This document shows, piece by piece, positions 36,319 to 46,263 of a stretch of 64,000 nucleotides of DNA. Below the pieces are notes generated by a model that did no database searches, was not told where the DNA came from, and was given only the letters and a program-made list of their open reading frames with translations. A program made the translations under genes and the position numbers. Position 1 is the first letter of the stretch. Each line of letters begins with the position of its first letter. Source of the DNA: Copromyces sp. CBS 386.78 (taxonomy: Eukaryota > Ascomycota > Sordariomycetes > Sordariales > Sordariaceae); the NCBI GenBank assembly GCA_030685235.1, contig MU839212.1, positions 1-64,000 of the forward strand, written 5' to 3'.

Positions 36319-38388
36319 ATGGTACCGCCGCTTGTCAGCACCCGACGGAACATCATAAAGATGGAAGAGTCAGAATCGGGCGAGGAACCGCTCGCCGGCA
36401 TGGTTACTAGCGTCATCCTTGCCATGATCTCTCTGGTTATTATTTCCAGTTTTCTGAGTGAGTGGTGTTCTTGCTTGGTCAAGTCTCTCTCCGGTTGTTG
36501 TGGCATGAAACTGACATACGACTCTCTCTCCAACAGCTCAAAGATTTCTGGCTGTCAAAGTCTGGAGCCGACTTCCCCCCGTCCAGTGGAGTAGGTCCTG
36601 CCTGTCCCTTGCAGTCGCTCACCAAGTTGACGGTATCGTTATGTCTCCCGCTCATAACTGACTGTCCTCAACTCACAGTGGTTTTTGCCATTTACGCCGA
36701 TTCCTTTTTGTTTGTGTTTGCTACTGCCATCCTCCAATTTGGCTTCGGCGTTGATAACTCGGCATCCATCTGCGAGTCGGCCATTTTACTGTGTCTGGCC
36801 TGCTACGTTACGACGAAGGTATGGTACCCTGCAGAGTTGACCACGAGAGGAAATTAGCTAACGTTACGTGTAGATTGTTCGTTATATCTTAGTGTCCGTC
36901 CGGTACTCGGGGAATGCGCTAACCACCCTTCTTGCAGCTTATCTACATGTTTCTCGTAGAGAAAGCGGTCGGTCACGCCTCTCCAGATAATCGGGCTGAG
37001 TCTCTAACAATGGGAGCAGTTCATCATCCGATCCGGAAGCAAGAAACTCCGGATACACTCCAAGCTTTACCTCTTCAACACTATCGTGGTGCTCGGTATG
37101 TCGCCTCAAGCGCTCCAAGTGTGTAGTGACAAGACTAACGGTGATTAGGCGCATACTGCGTCGTTGTGGTCCTGAATTTCGTTTAGTATGTCAGACTTTC
37201 CACGTCCCTAGTTTGTCGCTAACAAAATACATTGCAGTCGCATCACAAAGATAGAAAACAAACAGTGCATAATCGGAATGGAGAGATACGCCATGATTCC
37301 ACTTATCGTTTACGATCTGCTCGTCAACGTAGGTTGGCCTGGCCCCTTGCTCCCACAGTAACTTGTAGCCATACGCTGACGATTCAGGTTTACCTCACTG
37401 TTCTATTCGTGCTACCGTTACTAGGTGAGGGATCTTGCTCACACAATTGTCTGGCGGAAACTAACTTCATCAGGTCTCTACGCCTTTAACAGCTCTCAGC
37501 AGACTCGCGGAAACAGAAGACTGAAGCTGGTAGCCATGCGCACCCTTATTGGTTGCATCTGCACACTTACCAGCAGCGTCGTGTGAGATTTATCTTCTCA
37601 ATACTCCTTCTTCCTGGTCCAAACTAACATTGTAACAGCAACTTATCAGTGCTCATGGGCCTAAATGGCGAGCCGGGATGGGTGTGTCTGATGTGTTGTA
37701 ATAGTGATAGTAAGTCAACCGAGTTTGTATCTTGATGATATACTAACCCTCCCCAGTCCTATTCAGCGCCATCGTCATCCAATGGGTGACTTCACGAGAC
37801 AGCATCGCTTCCAACAACAACAATTCTCAGACCATGTCACAACAGAGACACAGCAACCACGGCGAGGATGCCTACGATCTCCACAAATCACGGCAGCAGG
37901 CCAACGGGGGAATACTAGAGCAAAAGAACAACTCCTCAACAAACCGCGTGAGCATCAACAGCAGCAGTATCTCACCGCGGCCGACGCCAAGCACCAAAGC
38001 CATAGTAGATGATATAGGGGACATTGCTTTGGACATCACGGATCCGACGGAGTTGGACGACACCCCGACGAGCAACAACAACAACCCCTTCAACGGGGAC
38101 AACCTGAGGCGTTCCGCTACCGGGGACTCGGATGAGATTCGTATGATGCCACTGAGTCCCCGAAAGAGGGGTATCAGCGACTCGGTATCACCGTTAGTGT
38201 CCAGCAACCAGATTTCCCCGACAGAGGTGCGCATCGACGTCGACTACGGCTCCAGCCTCACTCAAGCTAACGAGGCCGATGGAGTCAAGTTGGGAAACAG
38301 TGTCGTGATTGCAACGGGCGGCCGCAGCGACGGACGGAGGCGCGGAAGAAGTTCGTCCCGGAGATATGAAGATAACAGTGACCCTTAG
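36319..38388 (+). CDS. fungal-conserved polytopic (about 7-TM) membrane protein, function unknown
   Basis: I recognise this as a Pezizomycotina family of seven-helix-like membrane proteins without assigned function. Eleven exons are inferred from GT..AG signals, CTAAC branch points and frame: 36319-36457, 36537-36590, 36679-36818, 36938-36967, 37020-37095, 37149-37185, 37238-37328, 37388-37424, 37474-37582, 37639-37709, 37757-38388; 471 residues. The start has a strong context (CACCATGG). Landmarks: FAIYADSFLFVFATAILQFGFG, LIYMFLVEKA, SKLYLFNTIVVLG, YCVVVVLNFV, CIIGMERYAMIPLIVYDLLV, VYLTVLFVLPL, TLIGCICTLTSS, and LNGEPGWVCLMCCNSDI followed by the last helix. The tail is Asn/Ser/Arg-rich. Intron 4 uses the weak donor GTCGGT. 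The stop TAG is followed by 45 further in-frame codons. Receptor-like function is possible but unproven. Confidence 0.82.
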
Positions 38389-38526
38389 GCGAGTCACAGT
38401 AGTAGCCGTAATCGCAGCCGGAGGGATACCGTCATCACGTTGAGTGGACAACCGAGTCGCGGAAGCCGTTCTGGTGCGAGTCGGGCTAGCCGGGCAAGTC
38501 GTAGTACGGGGAGTGATCAGAAGTGA
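38386..38526 (+). other. in-frame Ser/Arg-rich extension after the TAG stop
   Basis: Directly after TAG (38386-38388) the same frame runs 45 codons without a stop (38389-38523) to TGA at 38524-38526. It encodes a Ser/Arg/Gly-rich tail (ASHSSSRNRSRRDTVITLSG at its start, then SRASRASRS). The composition matches the residues just before the stop (GRRRGRSSSRR), so this looks like the original C-terminus. A CAG to TAG change, programmed readthrough, or a base error would each explain it. Confidence 0.6.
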
Positions 38527-39782
38527 TGCTTGGACCTTGGAAGGAAGGTATCGCTTTAGGTATTTTAGTAGGTTTTGTTATTGATTAGGAGGAGGAACCA
38601 CAAGACAGGCTTGGTAAAGAAGGATTGTTGAATGAGTGGACATGGCATGGGATACCCAGACGAGAAAATTTTCTACCCGCGCTGGATTGCATGAATTCAA
38701 GACGGTTTAGACGATGATTATGAGGGGGATATGGACAGGATTAAGAACGAATCTATACCCAAGTCATACTACAAAGCAACCTCGGTGTTGATGAAAAGGG
38801 GCAACTAAACAATTTCGTTCTGTTAGGGTTTGGCGCCGGAGTTAAGCGTCTCCATCCGCTTCCCTGTTATGCCCGCTGTCAAGGGACGCACAAAAGGCCC
38901 GCTCCGGCTCAGATGGGAGCTGCCAGGGTTGCAGTTACAGTAGCGTTAGCGTAGGGCTGTTAGTGCACATGCCAAGCTTATGGATGCACACCAACACTTC
39001 ACGACTTCAAGACGAAACAGAATGCTTTTGACGACTTGATGTCAAGAATGATGGAAACAACCGGGCAAAACGGAAAGCACTGTAGGAACTGCATTATAGT
39101 TAGAGACGTTGACAAAGCTATCTGGCACGCTACTTGGATTCCTTTTTCTCTGTCGAACGTTCTTCATGCTATGCACTAAAGGATTTCCCATTCAGAAGGA
39201 TTCTTCGTCCCCCTGTATTGCCATTGTGAAATGCTGTTCATTTATACCATCATAGCCCTTTGCCTTGACCCTTGTTTGTCCATACACAGAAAGTTTGAAA
39301 CTGGTTGAAAAATACATGTTGGTTGACCATACATGTATGATGGTGAAAAAGACGTCCATGCAAAGCGGTAACATCGTCAAAAAACGGATTGGGATGATGT
39401 ACGCATAATTGCAAGGCGTGCATGGCGAGGAAAAGGCGAAAGGTTGAATGAAATTTATGCACAAAGAAGTGAAAGTGTAAAATGTAAAGCCCCATGAAGA
39501 AGAAGAAAAAGAATAAGGCAAGAGCCAGTTTTTGTCCATCCCGTCCATCCCTATGTTCCTCCTTTCTTGTTCTCCATCCATCCTTATGCGCCACTTCCTT
39601 TATTCCCAGGATATCTCAAAAGACAGGTAAATGAAAGGTGAAAAAAGGTAACAAAGCCCATGGTCAATCAAGCCCAACATTGCAGAGATGGTGATGTCTC
39701 CAACAAAAACTGGCAAGATCTTTTGAGATACCGAACCAAGTCCATGTTTAGATCTCAGAGTGACAGATGGCATAAAAAAAGC
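38527..39782. other. convergent intergenic region
   Basis: 1.3 kb of 3' flank shared by the membrane protein gene and the GH128 gene on the other strand. Frames on the minus strand at 39192-39594 look like chance (Phe/His-rich from A/G tracts). No RNA gene was seen. Confidence 0.4.
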
Positions 39783-40916
39783 CTAAGCACCATAGGCAAA
39801 TGTCTTGGCGTAGGTGGTCAGCTTGTTTTCTTTCAACATCTGACCCTCGGCAACCATGAAATAGGCGAATCTCTCCACGAAGGAGAAGGTAGAGTTGTTC
39901 TCCAAGTGATCAAGAACGTATTTCATAGATTCGTCCTGCTTGGTGTCATCGCCATCAAAGCCAAGCTCAGTGACCCAGACGGGCATCTTGAACCGGTTGT
40001 AGGCATCGAGAAGGTGGTTGAGTACGGTGGGTCCGTCGGTTCCATAGCTGTGGAGGGCCAAAAAGTCCACCTTGCACTGTCCATTGCAGGCATCGAAGAA
40101 CTTCTGCATCCAGTTGAGACCCATGTTGGGATCGCCCGAGTTGGTAATGGACGGAGAACTGATGCGAACCTTTCCGGCCCACGGGTTCATCAGCTTGATG
40201 TGATTCTCAGCAGCAACCTGAGGAGTCAGGTCCGCCTGCGCCGGGAGGTCAGGCTCGTTGAAGCTGAGGAATGCCTTGGAGCCGGCGTTGATGGCTTTCT
40301 GGGCATTCGCGTCCCAGTACTTTGGGAAATCCTGAGGGAAACCCTTGTCGATGCCCCAAAGCATAGGAACGAACTCAAGGTTAGTGTTAGAGTCGTCCTG
40401 CTGACCCCAGTTATAGACCCACGTGGCTTTGGATCCACCTCCAATGAAGCTTGTGAGCAGGTTGTGGTCATTGTAGGCAAGACCGCGCTGGAGGCGGTGG
40501 CCACTGGACTTGTCCTCAGTCGACTCTGGAGTGGTGGTGGAGGGGGCCGCAGCAGGGGCGCTGTTCTGTGTGGCAGACGGGCTGGCAGGAGCATTGACAA
40601 CGGCAACGTTGGGAACAACGGTGTTGATCGAGGGCGCAGCAGAGCTAGCTTCAGCCGGGGCAGCGACGGCAGTGCTGGAGCTGGACAAAGCGGACTTGAT
40701 AAGCTTGGAGTTGTTGTCGACGGCGGCGGTCGGGGCAGCGTTGGCACTCTGGCCAAGAGTGATGGTAACGGTAGTCCAGGCAGTATGGGTCACCACATGG
40801 GTAACGATTTCCCTCTTGCCAAGGTGAAGGTGTTCGTGACCGCGATGGATGCTAGCAGCAAGAGTTTCGCCAGCGAAGGTGGCAGCCGCCAGGGCGACAA
40901 GAGACTTGGAGACCAT
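39783..40916 (-). CDS. secreted GH128-type (asl1-like) glycosyl hydrolase, probable beta-1,3-glucanase
   Basis: A secreted or wall-bound enzyme acting on fungal beta-glucan. Single exon, 377 residues; the start is the first in-frame ATG and gives a signal peptide (MVSKSLVALAAATFAGETLA). A Kex2-like KR lies near residue 35, then a Ser/Thr/Ala/Pro-rich linker (~60-138). The catalytic domain is ~140-377: RGLAYND, WVYNWGQ, EFVPMLWG, the acid/base Glu221 in FLSFNEPDLP, DFLALHSYG, and the nucleophile Glu317 in VWVTELGF, the normal GH128 layout. Two N-glycosylation sites lie late in the domain. There is no GPI-attachment tail. Fungal relatives are tied to wall remodelling and stress; the exact substrate is inferred. 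Confidence 0.92.
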   Translation of the reverse strand: MVSKSLVALAAATFAGETLAASIHRGHEHLHLGKREIVTHVVTHTAWTTVTITLGQSANAAPTAAVDNNSKLIKSALSSSSTAVAAPAEASSAAPSINTVVPNVAVVNAPASPSATQNSAPAAAPSTTTPESTEDKSSGHRLQRGLAYNDHNLLTSFIGGGSKATWVYNWGQQDDSNTNLEFVPMLWGIDKGFPQDFPKYWDANAQKAINAGSKAFLSFNEPDLPAQADLTPQVAAENHIKLMNPWAGKVRISSPSITNSGDPNMGLNWMQKFFDACNGQCKVDFLALHSYGTDGPTVLNHLLDAYNRFKMPVWVTELGFDGDDTKQDESMKYVLDHLENNSTFSFVERFAYFMVAEGQMLKENKLTTYAKTFAYGA

Positions 40917-42157
40917 TTTGACGGATATGTTTGGTGTCGAGATGATGGATAGTGCTAAGTGTCGCAACTTGTCCAGCAGCGCTTAATGAGGGAATGATGC
41001 TGAGACGGCGTATAACCAGATACGGGGGCCGTTGGCGGGTGAGGCTAGGTGTCTCGTCGAGTGAAGGAATGTACGGGTCAACCGTCGCGGATCCAAGGGG
41101 GCAAAAGGAATGCTGCCGATCTGGAGACCGATGAACTGGCTGGAGGTTAAGAGGGGGGGGGGGGAGGGGGGCTGACAGTTGCGCGCTCCGAAACAAGTGA
41201 TCAACGTCGATCGAAGCTAGCGACCTGACGGATGCGGATAACAAGGTGGTGCTGAGAGAGCGTGGGACTGTTTGATGAAACCGTCAAGGGACAGGAGGGA
41301 ATGATGATGCCCAAAAGAGAAGCGTGATGGGAAGATCTGGAAGAAAGGAGGATGGACGGGCCGCGAGGAGCGGGCGGGGGGGAGGGGGGGGAGACTAGAA
41401 CTTATATTTGACTGGGGATAGGCTGGATGGACAACGAACGGACAACGGGAACACATCAATGGGTCATCGGATGGATCCCAAGCGGCTGGAAAATCTGAAG
41501 GAGGAGCCTGAGGAGGAGGGGTGGGCTCCATTGGTACAGAAGCTTTGTTCCAGACCCGGTGAGACGTAACCGCCAGGGGTACCTCTAAGGTCCCCGGTTG
41601 GGAACGAACGGCAGGAACTGGGACCATAGCTTGGCGGCAAGGGCAGGGGACCCGAGTTGCAACCTTCCCACGCTCCCGTTGAGCGCACAAAGGCAGGCCC
41701 GCAGCGCGGCAGAGAGGTACACCAAAGTAGGTACTGTAGGGTCCCACTCGGTAGAAGCAAACAGCCGCCCGCCCACGAATGGGATCTCTCCCAGACCACA
41801 GACACACCTCATATCTCGAAACAAATTTTGCAAGCAGTCAGATAACAAGCGGGGGTCGAGATCCGGAATCGTCGGTCGCGGCGACCTGGAAGGAGCGCCG
41901 CCAGATACTGGGATCCTTCGGTATCCTCTGGCTTCGTGATACTCGTTCACACTGCTTCAAGGCGCGTTTGTCTTGTGAATCTCGGGGCCAAATCTTAAAA
42001 CTTAAATGTGCCTTTGATCACGTTCCGTGGGCGTTGTCCTTCAAACAAATGGGCGGGACGTCAGGCGTGCAGGCGCAGGCCGGCACGACCTGATGCTTCA
42101 ATAAGGTACACTCGCATGCGTCAGGCTCAATATCGGACGACAAAGAAACGAAGCATG
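40917..42157. promoter_or_regulatory. upstream region of the GH128 gene with two G-tracts
   Basis: 1.2 kb between the GH128 start codon and the hAT transposon. Two guanine-rich blocks lie on the + strand (C-rich on the coding strand): 41151-41171 and 41374-41392. Their G-runs could form quadruplex structures. No gene was recognised; open frames on both strands lack motifs. Confidence 0.45.
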
Positions 42158-42165
42158 TCCCCCAT
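42158..42165. repeat. target-site duplication TCCCCCAT, left copy
   Basis: Eight bases immediately left of the hAT terminal repeat. The identical right copy is at 46256-46263. Confidence 0.9.
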
Positions 42166-42369
42166 CAGCGGTCCCCATAATTCAAGTCAATTCAAGATAG
42201 GTCTGAAATTGGATTATCTTACGTAAAATCTTCCAGAATTGATTGAAGTGACCCTGAAATTACATTATATTACTAATTTTACATTACATCGGAAAAAAAT
42301 CCTTCCGGGCCGCTAACGAGCTTCCTAAACACTAGAAACTCTATAAACATATAATAACCATCGTTTTAA

Positions 42370-42515
42370 TGCCAATCTTTAAACAAAGCGATGTATTCGA
42401 TGGTCTCGTACTTCATACAATACTTCATAAGCCCGATTACGTAACGGGTCTCGCTAAAAATACGCTCGTATTCTAATAATATCGCGGGGATCGTAAAGAA
42501 GTCGATCGCTATACG
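42370..42515 (-). pseudogene. hAT transposase C-terminal dimerisation domain relic
   Basis: Read on the minus strand: DFFTIPAILLEYERIFSET followed by ETIEYIALFKDWH. This matches the hAT C-terminal dimerisation pattern (D-F..IPA..E-R-x-FS.., then IE.L..LK.W). Upstream sequence toward ~44870 should be the rest of the transposase, but it is too mutated to read. Confidence 0.8.
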
Positions 42516-44886
42516 TAATAACTGAGGGAAACGTTTTCTATTATTAATATCGAACTACTATTTAATAGGGTTGATAATTACATTGTTTTTAGTAATAATG
42601 AGCGAGAAATATCAATCTATTTCATCGTTAAATTCGAAGGCTTCGCCTAGTTCGTCGTAATAACTATTTTCTTAAATATATTCGATTTGACAAAGGTTAA
42701 TTATGTTATTTGCTACGTTAATTAGTACTTCTACGTTAGGGATTTCTACGTTAGAAATAACGACATTTCTATATTATTCGTAGAATAATTCCCTTAAGGT
42801 CTTGAAAACTTCGTTACCCCTTTTGTTATTAAAGTGGTAAAATATGGCACGTTTATAATAGTTGGGAAGCAAGATTATCGTTATTAAATACGCTAACGAA
42901 TATTCTATAAGGGTAATATATTTATTAATCTTTACTAGGGAGAGATTAATACTAGAACGGATAAATAAATCCTTATTTAGATTAAGGTCTAGGATAGGGA
43001 TTTAAAGGGCGCGGGGCTAGTTCTATTAATTTGCTTAGGGACGAAATTAGTTTCTAATTAACTGTAGTATATTTACTTCGCCGTTGTAATATTGAAGTAG
43101 TAAAACTACGTTTCGATATGGCCGTTTAAGAATAATATTATTATTAATATCGGATTATTATACGTCTAATATAACGGCGCAATTAATAATAGTGGTTAAA
43201 ATCGAAGGACTATTAAAGGGTTTTATTTTAAAACGAGTAAAATATAGGGAATAATAGTCTTTCAATTTTGTAACGAGAATTTTAAGCGTGGGGAGGATTT
43301 CGCCCAGCCCTAGCTCCCGTCCCTCAAATTGTTTAATAACCTCTTTAAATAATACGAAAATATTAAAGATTACTTAGAATATATTCTAATTATAGGGAGT
43401 AAATATGTCGGCTGCTAATAATTACTTCTTTTCGTTTAGGTCGCTATAATTTATTAGAATCTAGACTTCGATGGCGGGGCGCAAACGAATAGCGCGCTCG
43501 ATTATAAAATACTACGAATTCTATCGCGTCGAATTATCTTAAAATAGGGTAAGACCTATATCCTTATTATTAATATATACATTGCCTGCGTAAGAATTAA
43601 CAAGAATTAGTATAATAAAGGGGGAATTATTAATTAAATTGCTAAAGTAAGTGTAAAGGGATATTTTTATATTATATAAATATGAAATTCTCCCTTCTCT
43701 ATAGCGAAACTCTAATAAATTATATTATATTATATAGTTTACCGAGTGCGGCTCTCTTTCTCTAACGACGCAAAGTAAATTCGTTACCCCCCTTATCCTC
43801 CTCTTCGTCGCTACCGTTAAAACCCCCCTCCTCCTCTTCCTCCTCCTTACTTCTATTATTATTATTATTATTAAAAATATTTTGATAATTTCCCTCTAAA
43901 AACACCTTTGCTACTAGATTGAAAATATAATCTAAGTAATAAATCTAATAATTTTTTACCTTATAATTACGTATCCCCGCCCTCGCTATTATATATTTAA
44001 TTGCTTAGTTATTCGAAGTCGCGTTATTATATTAGAAATAACCGAGCTTCTTCTAGAGACTATACTCATTAATTACCTAATAAAATACTTCGCCTATATT
44101 TTCACTACTGTAGTTGCCTTTAATGCAGGGTATCGCGAGTAGCTTTATATAGGGGTTGCTATTAATATTAATAAAATAACTAACGACGGCTATTATTACG
44201 TAACCGTTAAGGGATATTTAAAGATCGAAGGAAAGATATACTTTATATAGGGTTTTAGTAAGTATTATTATTAATTTCTTTTTATTAGTACGAAATTTAT
44301 CCTCTATCTAACGTTTAATTGTTGAATTACCTGTTAAAATAATTTTTAATATGGTAGGGTTAAGTAGTTAATAAAAATCGCGAAAGTTATTGTTCTTAAT
44401 AATAATATAGCTAACGTTCGAAGTAATAACGAAGTTTAATAGCGCCTTCTTAATATTATCGCTATAAACCTTCGAAATAGAACTTTAAAATCCTATATAC
44501 TAGAAGGTATCGTAAATAATCTTACGCTTCTTATTAGATATTTCCTTTCTAGGGTCGTACTTTCGATAAGTATTCTCGAAATAGTTTAAAGCGCTGTTTA
44601 TTGAGGTTATCTTGTATACGGTATTGCAATAGTTATATAATTAGTAGGTCTCGTCCTTCTTAATAATACTACGCTAGTTACTACGGCCTAATCGACTTAG
44701 AGCCGTACTATAGCGATATATTTATAATTGTTTATTTTATAAATATAATAATTACGAGTCTAATACGTACCGCTATCCTTCGATAATAATATAAAGCTAT
44801 TCGTATACGGGGCCCTTTAATGTTTCTAGATTTATCGCCTTTATTTTTATAATTTACTTTTATAACCGCTACGGCGGTTTAAAAAT

Positions 44887-45726
44887 GAGAAACGCTATCT
44901 GCACTGCTGCAAAACTCTCACTGCACCGCCGCCCCACCGCCACCCCACCGCCGCCACATCTCTCCCGCGCGCTAATACACCCTAAAATTTTTAAGCCAAT
45001 TAAATCGCTCGCATCCAGATCGTAATCTATAGTTTCTATTCTTAGCGTCAGTAAACCGTACCGCGCCCGCCAAGCCCCCAAATTTCAACCTATTATATAC
45101 TCAAACTCCTATATAAATTAAATTTTATAATCGTTATATTTAGCGATCTATATTATCGTATTACATCGCTTCCTCCCCTATTACTATTACTATTACTACC
45201 CTCCCTATAATCAATTAAACTACTATTGTACGTATTATAAAATATCTTTAAGTAAATAAAGCGTTAGTATTTAGCTAATAGTCGTTAATAATTAAACGAT
45301 TTAATTAAGCGATTTAATTGAGCGATGTACGACCGTGCAATGTAGGACCGTACTATTAAGTACGTTATAAAGTGCGTTGTAAAGTGGCCAATCTGGGTGT
45401 ATATCTGAGTGTATATTTGGGTGCACATCTGAGTGCACATTTGGGTGCACATCTGGGTGTATATTTGGGTGCATATTTGCGTGCATATTTGGGTATATAT
45501 TTGGGTGGGTTGGGCACGTGACATTTTATGAAAGAATGTAATACCAAGATTTTTAGGCAAAATCTATGAAAAAATACCGCTGCTAAACTGAGTATAGAGA
45601 TTCAAATGGATGCGAGCGATTTGATTGGCTCAAAAATTTTGGGGTGCATTAGCGCGCGGGAGAGATGGGGCGAGGGTGGGGCGGCGGTGCAGTGAGAGTT
45701 TTGCAGCGGTGCAGATAGCGTTTCTC
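44887..45726. mobile_element. 840-bp non-autonomous inverted-repeat element (family A), nested in the hAT
   Basis: Long terminal inverted repeats: left arm 44887 to ~45017 and right arm ~45607-45726, both starting GAGAAACGCTATCTGCAC. They are flanked by the perfect 8-base duplication TTAAAAAT (44879-44886 and 45727-45734). The left arm differs from the right by transitions that mostly match RIP (CpA to TpA or TpG to TpA) and by about 11 extra bases in a CCGCC-rich stretch. The ~590-base spacer has no reading frame and contains a ~12-base minisatellite. Terminal bases align without gaps to the 438-bp element at 1674 (about 29 of 45 identical), including GAGAAAC, CTAT, GCAC and AAAACTCT blocks at the same spacing. 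Confidence 0.87.
45391..45510 (-). repeat. ~12-bp minisatellite inside the 840-bp element
   Basis: About ten tandem units resembling ATTTGGGTGCAC / ATCTGGGTGTAT on the + strand. Variation is mostly C/T and A/G transitions. It is internal to the nested element and not coding. Confidence 0.85.
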
Positions 45727-46255
45727 TTAAAAATTGGATATAGTTATAAATTAGGTTATAACAAATTCGTCGACAGCGGCGGAGGTTCGCTAGCGATAGG
45801 GTTTAACCGTACTAAGTTAATTTGATTAGTAAGGATCGATATCGTAATAGGGGTTTCCGTAAGTACCGCTATTAGTATTTACGTTGTAATAGATGAGATT
45901 GATAGCGATTAACGATTGGATATAATAGATATTGAGAGAAATAGGGGGGGGCTCCAAAACCCTTAAACAACACTATCGAAATTAATCACGAATTAATACG
46001 AATACGTACCAACCCGAGGTACGAACGTACGGCTCTATATACAGGCAGAAAGTTGATACTTGCATTGAAATTACCAGATTCTGCAGTGCAACCGCATGTC
46101 GATGAGCAATAACCTGCCTATATGACGAAATAATATCTTCAAGATAAGATGGGATTACGATTGAATTACAATTGACGATTTTTACCCCCATTTGAATTGA
46201 GCCGCCAGAGCTCGATTTGAACTGTTTTGTTTGTCTTGAATTATAGGGACCGCTG

Positions 46256-46263
46256 TCCCCCAT
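46256..46263. repeat. target-site duplication TCCCCCAT, right copy
   Basis: Right flank of the hAT element, identical to 42158-42165. Confidence 0.9.

Larger units (their letters stand above)
42166..46255 (-). mobile_element. complete RIP-inactivated hAT transposon (4090 bp including a nested element)
   Basis: The terminal inverted repeats begin with the hAT-typical CAG: CAGCGGTCCCCATAATTCAA at 42166 and, reading inward from 46255, CAGCGGTCCCTATAATTCAA (one C/T difference over about 21 bases). The flanking 8-base repeat TCCCCCAT (42158-42165 and 46256-46263) is perfect, as hAT insertion creates. The interior is AT-rich with RIP-style stop codons. The minus strand at 42370-42515 keeps the C-terminal hAT dimerisation motif. 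An 840-base element plus its own 8-base duplication lies inside (44887-45734), so the original element was about 3.24 kb. It is dead, but both borders are intact. Confidence 0.9.

Noticed and set aside
36591..36678. Extra six-residue microexon as part of the main gene model
   Set aside because: Frame-compatible, but the simple 88-base intron gives the spacing expected before the conserved helix; kept as a finding only.
40226..40756. Pro/Ser/Leu-rich antisense-side frame over the GH128 linker
   Set aside because: Shadow of the Ala/Ser/Thr-rich linker of the glucanase, in a different frame of the same strand.
45391..45510. CRISPR-like array
   Set aside because: Units are contiguous with no spacers and the organism is a fungus; it is a minisatellite.
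45285..45560. Repetitive CTQIYTQM.. product over the minisatellite
   Set aside because: Translation of a 12-base tandem repeat inside a non-autonomous element; no sign of a real gene.
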